64,000 nt of DNA from Litoditis marina (taxonomy: Eukaryota > Nematoda > Chromadorea > Rhabditida > Rhabditidae), in NCBI GenBank assembly GCA_964036275.1, contig OZ038433.1, forward strand, positions 20,568,485 to 20,632,484, read 5' to 3'. This document shows, piece after piece, positions 11,341-21,500 of the stretch. The notes under the pieces were generated by a model, which did no database searches, was not told where the DNA came from, and saw only the letters and a program-made list of their open reading frames with translations. How positions within the stretch are numbered: position 1 is the first letter of the stretch; each line of letters opens with the position of its first letter. The translations under genes and the position numbers were made by a program.

Positions 11341-12795
11341 ATTATAGTCAAATGGTCAAGCACAGCAATTGTTTCGGATCTTACCCAGATGTTCAACTTG
11401 ATTCTGACTGAGAAAAACCTCCCTCCGGACCTCTTGCTTTCGAAAACGATACTGTTGTTCAAGAAAGGCGATGTTGCTAAAATTGGGAATTATCGTCCGA
11501 TCACCCTGTTGAACACTCTCTACAAAGTTCTGTCGCGTTGTTTGCTGAACAGAATGGAACCGTCGATGGAAGAAAACATTTCCGAAGAACAGTGTGGATT
11601 CAGAAAGCAGTATGGCACAGCAGACAACATCCATATAGTCCGACAAGTGATCGAGAAGTGCAGAGAATATCGAATCCCGGCCTTCTTCTGCTTTGTTGAC
11701 CTAGCCAAAGCATTCGACAGTTTACATCACGATGCAATATGGTCTTCACTGCAACTTATCGGTGTTCATCCAGAACTGATTCTGCTCCTGAAGGCTATCT
11801 ACACGTGCTCGTCCGCAACTATAGATGCAAACGGTGTGAAAATTCCAATCGAAATTCATCAAGGAGTTCGTCAAGAAGATGTCATTTCCGCGCGTCTGTT
11901 CACCACCGTGCTGGATATCGCTCTTCGAAAGTTGAACTGGGAAGGAAAAGGACTGAGAGTGGGCGGTCGTTTTCTGAGCCACCTCCTCTTCGCAGATGAT
12001 GGAATAATATTTGCTCCAAACAAGAGAACTCTTAGAAGAATGATGGAAGAATTCGAGACAGCTTGCCAATCTGTTGGTCTCAAGATGAATCCGAACAAAT
12101 CCGAATATATGAATAATATGAAGGATAACACGCCGTTGAAATATCATGGTCATGCCCTACCGTAAAAAACCATAGTAAAATATCTCGGTGTCCATCTTTC
12201 CATGGAAGCCAATTGGGACGTCGAACTGAGCCGAAGAATTTCCTCAGCGTGGGCAGCGTTCAACGAATACCGTCACATCCTGAAGACACCCTCGTTCCCG
12301 ATAAGGTACAAGGCAAAGATTTTTCACGCCGTGATTCTCCCGAGACTGTTGTATGGCAGTGAATCCTGGGCCCTTTCAAAGAAGAACATCGAGCGTCTCC
12401 GTGTCGTGCAGAGAAAAATGGAGCGTGGAATGCTGAACAAACGAACACAAGATCGCCTCCCAAGTGCCGTTATTCGCGGAATCACTCGGTTGACGGATGT
12501 GGCTACTGTAGCTGCCAAACATAAATTAAAATTTGCTTACAGAATTGCCCACATGCCTCAATCCCGATGGTCCTTGATCGTGTCTGAATGGTGTCCGTAT
12601 AATCGTAACCGGTCCCGTGGTAGGTCCGTTGTCCGATGGAGAGAGGCGTTGGTTGAAGCAGTCCGTGGTTATAATACCGCAGCCAGAAGAGGTCGAGTCC
12701 GCCCTGCCCCCATCCGTGGCGAAGAGATACTAAGAGCATGCAGAGACATGAAAATCTGGAGAGCAGTCAAGGAGCACCATTTTGCAACAATGTGA
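11341..12795 (+). pseudogene. RTE-like LINE reverse transcriptase, 5'-truncated, one stop
   Basis: One reading frame runs from about 11341 to the stop at 12795, apart from a TAA at 12163-12165 between GHALP and KTIVKYLGV. Motifs in order: LLFKKGDVAKIGNYRPI, ISEEQCGFRK, FVDLAKAFDSLHHD, GVRQEDVIS, LLFADDGIIFA, then LYGSESWALSKKN and a C-terminal RWREAL/RACRDMKIW region. These are fingers, palm (FADD active site) and thumb of an RTE-type polymerase. The endonuclease is missing, as in a 5'-truncated insertion. GVRQED in place of the usual GVRQGD is an extra sign of decay. A 130-bp relic of the same family is at 3560-3691. Confidence 0.85.
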
Positions 12796-12809
12796 TGTGA
12801 TCGAATGAT

Positions 12810-12925
12810 GGAAAATTTCAATTGAAATTATTCATAATGGAAAATTTCAATTGAAATTATTCATAATGGAAAATTTCAATTCAAACTATTCATAATGGAA
12901 AATTTCAATACGAATTTTCCATAGG
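12810..12925. repeat. 29-bp tandem repeat
   Basis: About four copies of a 29-bp unit (GGAAAATTTCAATTG...TTCATAAT) directly follow the reverse transcriptase stop. Each contains the TTCAATTGAA palindrome. Related TTCAATTGAAATTATT sequence lies on the other side of the gene at about 11235-11345, so the frame is bracketed by the same AT-rich motif. Confidence 0.75.
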
Positions 12926-13120
12926 AGTTTATCTTATTGATAATTTCAATTGCTATTCTCTATGAGTTCCAAACACGCTGTCCTCATAGAAAATCTGAAG
13001 GAATGCCTCGAATCGGGTTTTCCTCGTAAATTGTAGCCTCTATATTTGTTTCACAGAAAGTGTTGTAAATCTGTGAAAAAGCCGAATTTTCTGAAAAAGT
13101 TTGAAATTCGTCGTCTTATG

Positions 13121-15056
13121 CACTATTTTCACCAAGTTTTGGGTGGGTTTACTGCTAGATGGTCGACCCCTGAAGGATGGTTCTCTCGCGAACATGTCGC
13201 CTCTTCTAGTTGCAAACATAACGTGGACTGGCAGAACACGTCGCGACACGCAAGAGCCTTACACAGTATGCTTTTCCGATTGAGAACAATCTTCTGCATG
13301 AAGTACGAAACTTCGGCTTTATTATTGTTTTCATACCCATACCTATGCACGGGCTAGCCAAATGGCCTATCCTATAGCCGTAAATAGAACAACGAAAACA
13401 ATGGGCATGATTCCGAACAAATATTTCGAACTCCAAAAAGTCAGAGTTTCCAGCATGTAAATTAACTATTCGCTTCATAACTTCGAGAATGAACATTTTT
13501 ATATGGTAATCTCTTTCTTATTACTCTCAGCGATAAAAGGCTACCTTCAGCTTCTAGTTACCATTTTTGTTAATTGTTTTCGGACGTCTCTGACTGATGT
13601 TTTATTGGTCAAAAAACTCACTCAAAAGGACCGTACTGCTTTAATTTAATGATTTGAGTTATCAGGGTGACAAACACATGGGAACGAAAAATAAACAAAA
13701 CAATCAGAGTTAGTGCAAATTCCGTTGTTCAGATTAAACTAAGGTGGGTAAATAAAGGGCAGTTTTGCGCCAGCAATTCCTCTCTCTGTAGGGTGTCTTT
13801 CCTAATCCGCTAAGGATTTCATCATATCTTAATAAGCGTACAACATTGTGGTTCAGTTGTATTTTGTGTGGCAATTGTACTGGGCTGTAAAAAACCTGTA
13901 ATTCCAAAATGGAATTACTCATAGTTTCGTGGAGTACAATAAAATAGCCGAGAATAAACTCCGATTCCAATGCCAGTTTAGAGTGTGAATACATACATAT
14001 AATAAACATAACACATACAACTATATACAGTTCAATACAATATATCTATTTACAATAAACATGAGGAATCACATGAAGCTTTGACTTCTGGACCATCATT
14101 TCCTTAGTTATCGTGTATTGTTAGTCTGCTGTGTAACGTGCGTTCGTAAGCGTGAATTACATTGTAGCAGCTATACGCTATGCGTATTGTTCGTGAAGAA
14201 ATCCAACAACCTCTCGTTCCGTAATCGTAAGCGTAAGTGATCATAAAATCATCAAACTTCGCAACGCGGCAAAACACCGCGTTCGCGACAATCGTAGCGT
14301 TGACGCGTAATATTATGGCGCGCATTTAAATCGTATATATTAAAGCTGTCGCCTGTCGCGACAGTCAGACTTTCGATTTTGGAGTTAAGTAATTTTATTT
14401 TCCTCAATCTGGTTCAAAAATAGATTCGAGATGGTAATTTTTGGAAGAGGCGAGGACATAGTGATCAATCTAAAGATAGATCACCGGTCACGACCAGACA
14501 AGAGGATGTGGATGAAGAAAAGAGTTCTTCAGCGTTCCATCCAGGTCTGCAGTAAATAAGTGTTATGTAGACACACCCTACCCCCCCCCCCCCCGCCTTC
14601 TCTCTCCAAAAGTGAGGAGGAGAACTAAGGCAACGGCGGGCTGCTAGCCAGCTAGCAAATGGCTAGCAAGCGCTGGGCTGCTAGCCGGCTGATAGCCCAG
14701 CGCATTTTTGAGCGCCCTCTGGCTAGCAGCTAGCTAGCTGAATGGGCTTTTGAAAAGGGGCTTTCGCCTTCGATAATAGGATCCTTTCAACTGAACTGAT
14801 TTTTTTCTTGATATTTTTAGAATTGGTGAATACACACAAACGCAGTAGACATGAAATTTTATTCACAGACTCATATTCATCACAGCAAATAGCGAAAATA
14901 GCGTACCAAGATAATTCAATGAATTTGAGCACAGGGGATTCGGGTAACAAAACACAACATATCCCATTCAAGAGATTATAGCAGAAATCCAAAGAGTCAA
15001 CTGAGATACGATAAGCGGAATGAGTGGGCTAGAAGACATGAATTGGCAACCAGAAT
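13121..15056. other. no gene; poly-C tract and GCTAGC hairpin
   Basis: No coding exon is visible. 14581-14594 is an uninterrupted run of 14 C. 14630-14745 is packed with GCTAGC palindromes and contains a perfect 10-bp stem (GCGCTGGGCT at 14670-14679 with AGCCCAGCGC at 14694-14703, 14-nt loop). Confidence 0.6.
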
Positions 15057-15249
15057 AAGTCATTCAAAACTAAAAGTCATTGAAGTAAAAGTCATTTGAA
15101 AGTAAAAGTCATTAAGTACAAAAACAGTTGAGAATCAGAAATAAAGTTTTCAAAAATTTTCGTATTTTTCAAATCCTGACTAAAAGTGAATTAATGACTT
15201 TTACTTTTGAATGACTTTTACTTTAATGACTTTTAATTTCGAATGACTT
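15057..15249. mobile_element. 193-bp foldback MITE
   Basis: Arms 15057-15115 and 15191-15249 (59 bp each) are inverted and built from repeats of AAAAGTCATT separated by short spacers. The unique centre is 75 bp. There is no coding capacity and no clear target duplication. Confidence 0.7.
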
Positions 15250-15274
15250 TTTCCAGGTACCACATGAATTACCT

Positions 15275-15345
15275 ATGTGCGCCAGTGGCCGACTGCTTAT
15301 GAGTTTCGTACCACACTGAAGGTCGTAAGTTCGAGTCCCGCCATG
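15275..15345 (+). repeat. tRNA-like SINE head
   Basis: GCGCCAGTGGCCGACTGCTTATG (box A region) and AGTTCGAGTCC (15328-15338, box B consensus) lie at tRNA spacing, directly after the foldback MITE. Acceptor-stem pairing is absent. Confidence 0.45.
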
Positions 15346-15724
15346 AGCAAGGATGAATAAACAGCCAATCCTTTACGGAAGATCCATGTCGAATTACATA
15401 TGTGTTAAACTTAGAAATAATATGACAAAAGGAGTCGACTATAATTAACACACGAGTATAAAGTGCTTATAATTCCAAATTCTATAGATCTCAAAGAACT
15501 AGATTGTTGCCTAGTGGTCAAGTGAAATTAGCACTGAGTGAAGTCTAGTTAAAATGAGAGTGATGCAGTGTACAGAGACAATCGAAGAATAAACTAAACA
15601 GAGGCGTGATATTCTGGAGCGCTGGAGAATGAGCGGATACGTGAGATCCTCCGGACGAAGATGCATGGGGACTATTTGATCTGCTGACCGTTCGGGCATC
15701 TCCAACGCGCTGAAAACAGTTATG

Positions 15725-16241
15725 AATTCATGAAAAAGTGGGGGCCCAACGACTGTGAGATTTGTCTTCTGCTGTGAGCCCCTTAGACAACTACTCTCAA
15801 ATGGAGCAGCTACTGCTACAAAAACCGAAAAATACTCATGTATAACTGTTAATTACAAACATACAAAAGTCGTAAAATATTTTCTCAAACCTGTAAACTA
15901 GAATCTACAAGTCACAGCTGCGAAATAGAGAACAACTGTTGAATAATATGCCGAACGTTATAGCACCTAGAATTGAAGTAATGATCAAAAACACCAACCA
16001 TTGTGCACAAAACCAGGAACTCTATAATTAACTACATTGAGTTAACATCTGTGACTTGTAGATTCTAGTTTACAGGTTTGAGAAAATATTTTACGACTTT
16101 TGTATGTTTGTAATTAACAGTTATACATGAGTATTTTTCGGTTTTTGTAGCAGTATCTGCTCCATTTGAGAGTAGTTGTCTAAGGGGCTCACAGCAGAAG
16201 GCAAATCTCACAGTCGTTGGGCCCCCACTTTTTCATGAATT
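15725..16241. mobile_element. 517-bp foldback element, 192-bp near-identical arms
   Basis: The arms 15725-15916 and 16050-16241 are almost perfect inverted copies starting AATTCATGAAAAAGTGG, around a 133-bp centre. The low divergence suggests recent insertion or gene conversion between arms. A half-copy of the same arm lies at 43592-43679. No reading frame and no clear target duplication were found. Confidence 0.9.
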
Positions 16242-16342
16242 TTTCTCTTTTTGTATACATGCCGTAGGTATGTGGTTTGATCTGTACGGTGCAGATAAAA
16301 TTGTTTTCTTAATGAACCACATGCCACGTATTACTATCATTT

Positions 16343-16935
16343 GAGAAAAATATGACGTCAACATTGCAGTTCTGAGAACTTAGTTTCTGCCCTCTGCCCT
16401 TCAGAATCCCAGAATACGTCATGTTTGAATGAAGTATGAAGTTTCATCGTAAATTAACCATTTCTAAGAAACTTTCAGCATTCGAAAACATATTTCACGT
16501 CAATTTTTTGAAAGTTGACGTCATCTGGCCTTCTGATTTCCAGAATAAGTCATATTTAGATGAAGTTTTGTCGTTAATATACCATTTTTAAGATATTTTC
16601 AGCATTTGAAAATATATGTGACGTCAACTTTGCACTTTTCAAAATCGACTCCATCTGGTCTCCAGAATCCCAGAATACATCACTCTCAGATTGAGTTTCA
16701 CCGTTAATTGACCCTTTCTAAGATATTACCATCGTTTAAAAATATATGTGACGTCACCTTTGCACTTTTCAAAATCGACGTCATCTGGTCTCCAGAATCC
16801 CAGAATAAATCACTCTCAGATTGAGTTTCACCGTTAATTGACCCTTTCTAAGATATTACCATCGTTTAAAAATATATGTGACGTCAACTTTGCACTTTTC
16901 AAAAATGACGTCATCCGGTCTCCAGAATCCAGAAG
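16343..16935. repeat. about 130-bp tandem repeat with CRE-like sites
   Basis: The last three units (starting near 16611, 16741 and 16871) are exactly 130 bp apart and nearly identical. Two more diverged units precede them (about 16350 and 16487). Each unit carries a TGACGTCA-type core (for example GTGACGTCAACTTTGCAC), and often a second one about 28 bp later. Confidence 0.85.
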
Positions 16936-17244
16936 GACGTCAGGAAAAGAATACTTCATACTCAAGTCACGATGGCATCATATTTCAATTTTCGAGCAAA
17001 TCGGTAATTGTTACTCTAAGTTACAATACAGTTTGAGTTGTCGATCGGACAGAGAGAGTGAGAGAGCGTGCTAAATGGAGAGACGCAGACACTTTCCGAA
17101 AAATGTCTATAACTTTGATTAAAACAATTTTTTCTTAATTTTTTTTTGCTCCGCGAGTGTTTGAGTAGGTATCACATGTCTTCCACAATTTTCAACAAAA
17201 TCGGTTGAGTAGAAACACTTAAACTGGGTTTACTTTTCTTGTCA

Positions 17245-17284
17245 CAACCCACCCACCCACACACACACCCACCCACCCACACAC
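17245..17284. repeat. (CCCA)n/(CA)n microsatellite
   Basis: Interrupted ACCC/ACAC tandem repeat of about 40 bp in non-coding DNA. Confidence 0.8.
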
Positions 17285-18589
17285 GACGGAAGTTGGCGCT
17301 CTTGATGAAGCGCATGAGGTCATAACTTGGCTCAAACTTAACCGATTTCGCTGAAATTTGAAACACGGTTAGGGAATTAGCTATAGAAAACATGTACATC
17401 AATAAAAACTTTGTTTTGCAATTTTCAGCCTTTTCGAGGAGAAACTAAAAAAACGGAAGCGCGCATTAGCCGGACCAAAGACAAATCTTGCACAGCGCTT
17501 CGCGCTGCGCGCGATTACTTGAACTTATATAAAAATGTGTAAAAGTCAGTCATCATGCTTTTCTATCATCAGTTCCCTATTAACATCCTATTTCAATCGA
17601 TGTGTGCATACTTTCATTCTCGTTCACCTTGTTATTAACTGTTTGCTAGGTAGCGAGAGCAGCTTACACTTGGGTTAAATTAAACTTGGATTGAATATAC
17701 CTTTTGAGGTTGAGGGATTCCGTCGATGTAGTTCTCGTGATCCAAACGGCGAAAGTAGTTCCTATGAATAAGCACAAGTTGAATTGGAAGTTTTTACATT
17801 CATGGAAGAAGATAACGTGTCATTCGTTTTAAAACAGGGGTGACCACAGGTTGCACGACAGTTATCTGAAGGGAGGGGGGGGGGAGGGGTCGTAAGTATC
17901 CCCACAGGGGTGACAAAAATTACAAATTAGCCAGATTTCTGCAATTTTCGATAAATTTTCAGAAAATTGGGAAGAATATCACATGTTAATGGGTAAGTTG
18001 CAACTTAGTAGAGGGCGAGGTCGAGCAAATGTATCAAATCAAAACAGGGAAAAGCCTGCTCGACATGAGAAAGAAGTCTTAGTGTATTTTCATAGATTAG
18101 AACTTACATGGCTCTCTGAAGTGCGTCAATCCTTGAAAGATCCTTCCACGTTGATCTAAAATTTCTGGCTCCAGCTGGGGCACACTCACATTGTTCGGAA
18201 CTTTACCAGAGAGGCCAGCACCTTAAAATCTTTCGTGGCAATCCTGACAACCATGTGCATAATCAAATGCAAAATCGAGTAAAATTGTCTGGATAATCAG
18301 GATAAATTAGTAAAAAGTGGGGGAACCAACAAATGTGTGAGTTGTGTTTGGTTCGACCTCGATATCAGCAAAAAGTGAACGATACGAATTGCTGTGATAC
18401 TGTAGCAGAAGTATTCTGCAAAAATAGAACAATACAAATGTTGCACAATGGTTCACGAAGCCCGCATGATATTTCAGAAATTGCCGAAGGGTATTTCATG
18501 TGTGCTTTGACGACATGCGTGCGTTGTGAACCATGATTAATATCATCATCATTACTATTTTTTTCGTATCTGTATACCACCAGTTTGCT
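17285..18589. other. non-coding spacer before satellite
   Basis: No supported exon. Contains a GC-rich AGCGCTTCGCGCTGCGCGC palindrome near 17490-17515, which is shared with 43860-43875, and a ten-G run at 17875-17884. Confidence 0.5.
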
Positions 18590-21500
18590 GATCCTTGATG
18601 ACCCAACTCTCTGAGAAAACCCAAAACCGTCTTGAATCAGGGTCGAAACGTTTTTGAGTACATCTCTCACTGAGCACATTAACTTAATCATACCACCATC
18701 CAAAAGTCCTAGTGACACAATTATATTTTGTTCAAATAAAATAACCTAATATAAATCCAAAAGCGTGTTTACCTCGAGTTGGTTTGGCGAAATCGCCCCA
18801 CTGCCTTCCACCAATTAACATGGTAAGCTGAAAACACGTATACCAGCTTTCGAGCTTGAATTGTGCAATGAAGTAAGAGCAATGCTCATTTCTCTCAATT
18901 CTCCGCTAGAAGACGGCCAGTTAGTCTTTTCGTCCTGTTTTCATTTTCTCAGAGGGGTTCAACTGATGATGACCCAACCCTCTGAGAAAACCCAAAACCG
19001 TCTTGAATCAGGGTCGAAACGGTTTTGAGTACATCTCTCACTGAGCACATTAACTTAATCATACCACCATCCAAAAGTCCTAGTGACACAATTATATTTT
19101 GTTCAAATAAAATAACCTAATATAAATCCAAAAGCGTGTTTCCCTCGAGTTGGTTTGGCGAAATCGCCCCACTGCCTTCCACCATTTAACATGGTAAGGT
19201 GAAAACACGTATACCAGCTCTCGAGCTTGAAATGAGCAATGAAGTAAGAGCAATGTTCATTTCTCTCAATTCTCCGCTAGAAGACGGTCAGTTAGTCTTT
19301 TCGTCCTGTTTTCATTTTCTCAGAGGGGTTCAACTGATGATGACCCAACCCTCTGAGAAAACCCAAAACCATCTTGAATCAGGGTCGAAACGGTTTTGAG
19401 TATGTCTCTCACTGAGCACATTAACTTAATCATACCACCATCCAAAAGTCCTAGTGACACAATTATATTTTGTTCAAATAAAATAACCTAATATAAATCC
19501 AAAAGCGTGTTTCCTTCGAGTTGGTTTGGCGAAATCGCCCCACTGCCTTCCATCATTTAACATGGTAAGGTGGAAACATGTATACCAGCTTTCGAGCTTG
19601 AAATGTGCAATGAAGTAAGAGCAATGTTCATTTCTCTCGATTCTCCGCTAGAAGACGGTCAGTTAGTCTTTTCGTCCTGTTTTCATTTTCTCAGAGGGGT
19701 TCAACTGATGATGACCCAACCCTCTGAGAAAACCCAAAACCATCTTGAATCAGGGTCGAAACGGTTTTGAGTATGTCTCTCACTGAGCACATTAACTTAA
19801 TCAGATCACCATCCAAAAGTCCTAGTGACACAATTATATTTTGTTCAAATAAAATAACCTAATATAAATCCAAAAGCGTGTTTCCCTCGAGTTGGTTTGG
19901 CGAAATCGCCCCACTGCCTTCCATCATTTAACATGGTAAGGTGGAAACATGTATACCAGCTTTCGAGCTTGAAATGTGCAATGAAGTAAGAGCAATGTTC
20001 ATTTCTCTCGATTCTCCGCTAGAAGACGGTCAGTTAGTCTTCTCGTCCTGTTTTCATTTTCTCGGAGGGGTTCAACTGATGATGACCCAACCCTCTGAGA
20101 AAACCCAAAACCATCTTGAATCAGGGTCGAAACGGTTTTGAGTATGTCTCTCACTGAGCACATTAACTTAATCATACCACCATCCAAAAGTCCCAGTGAC
20201 ACAATTATATTTTGTTCAAATAAAATAACCTAATATAAATCCAAAAGCGTGTTTCCTTCGAGTTGGTTTGGCGAAATCGCCCCACTGCCTTCCATCATTT
20301 AACATGGTAAGGTGGAAACATGTATACCAGCTTTCGAGCTTGAAATGTGCAATGAAGTAAGAGCAATGTTCATTTCTCTCGATTCTCCGCTAGAAGACGG
20401 TCAGTTAGTCTTTTCGTCCTGTTTTCATTTTCTCAGAGGGGTTCAACTGATGATGACCCAACCCTCTGAGAAAACCCAAAACCATCTTGAATCAGGGTCG
20501 AAACGGTTTTGAGTATGTCTCTCACTGAGCACATTAACTTAATCATACCATCATCCAAAAGTCCTAGTGACACAATTATATTTTGTTCAAATAAAATAAC
20601 CTAATATAAATCCAAAAGCGTGTTTCCTTCGAGTTGGTTTGGCGAAATCGCCCCACTGCCTTCCATCATTTAACATGGTAAGGTGGAAACATGTATACCA
20701 GCTTTCGAGCTTGAAATGTGCAATGAAGTAAGAGCAATGTTCATTTCTCTCGATTCTCCGCTAGAAGACGGTCAGTTAGTCTTCTCGTCCTGTTTTCATT
20801 TTCTCGGAGGGGTTCAACTGATGATGACCCAACCCTCTGAGAAAACCCAAAACCGTCTTGAATCAGGGTCGAAACGTTTTTGAGTACATCTCTCACTGAG
20901 CACATTAACTTAATCATACCACCATCCAAAAGTCCTAGTGACACAATTATATTTTGTTCAAATAGAATAACCTAATATAAATCCAAAAGCGTGTTTACCT
21001 CGAGTTGGTTTGGCGAAATCGCCCCACTGCCTTCCACCAATTAACATGGTAAGCTGAAAACACGTATACCAGCTTTCGAGCTTGAATTGTGCAATGAAGT
21101 AAGAGCAATGCTCATTTCTCTCAATTCTCCGCTAGAAGACGGCCAGTTAGTCTTTTCGTCCTGTTTTCATTTTCTCAGAGGGGTTCAACTGATGATGACC
21201 CAACCCTCTGAGAAAACCCAAAACCGTCTTGAATCAGGGTCGAAACGGTTTTGAGTACATCTCTCACTGAGCACATTAACTTAATCATACCACCATCCAA
21301 AAGTCCTAGTGACACAATTATATTTTGTTCAAATAAAATAACCTAATATAAATCCAAAAGCGTGTTTCCCTCGAGTTGGTTTGGCGAAATCGCCCCACTG
21401 CCTTCCACCATTTAACATGGTAAGGTGGAAACACGTATACCAGCTCTCGAGCTTGAAATGAGCAATGAAGTAAGAGCAATGTTCATTTCTCTCAATTCTC

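Larger units (their letters stand above)
10511..13120. mobile_element. composite element with about 105-bp inverted ends
   Basis: The ends 10511-10612 and 13010-13120 are inverted copies of each other, diverged but colinear: TAAGACGAC, TTTCAAACTTTT, CTTTTTCACAGAT and AATCGGGTTT on the left, and their complements in reverse order on the right. Between them lie a LINE 3' end (about 10690-10790), two tRNA-like segments, AT-rich TTCAATTGAA arrays and an RTE-like reverse transcriptase. I read this as an old inverted-repeat DNA element that received LINE and SINE insertions. A foldback element that captured them is the alternative. Confidence 0.5.
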
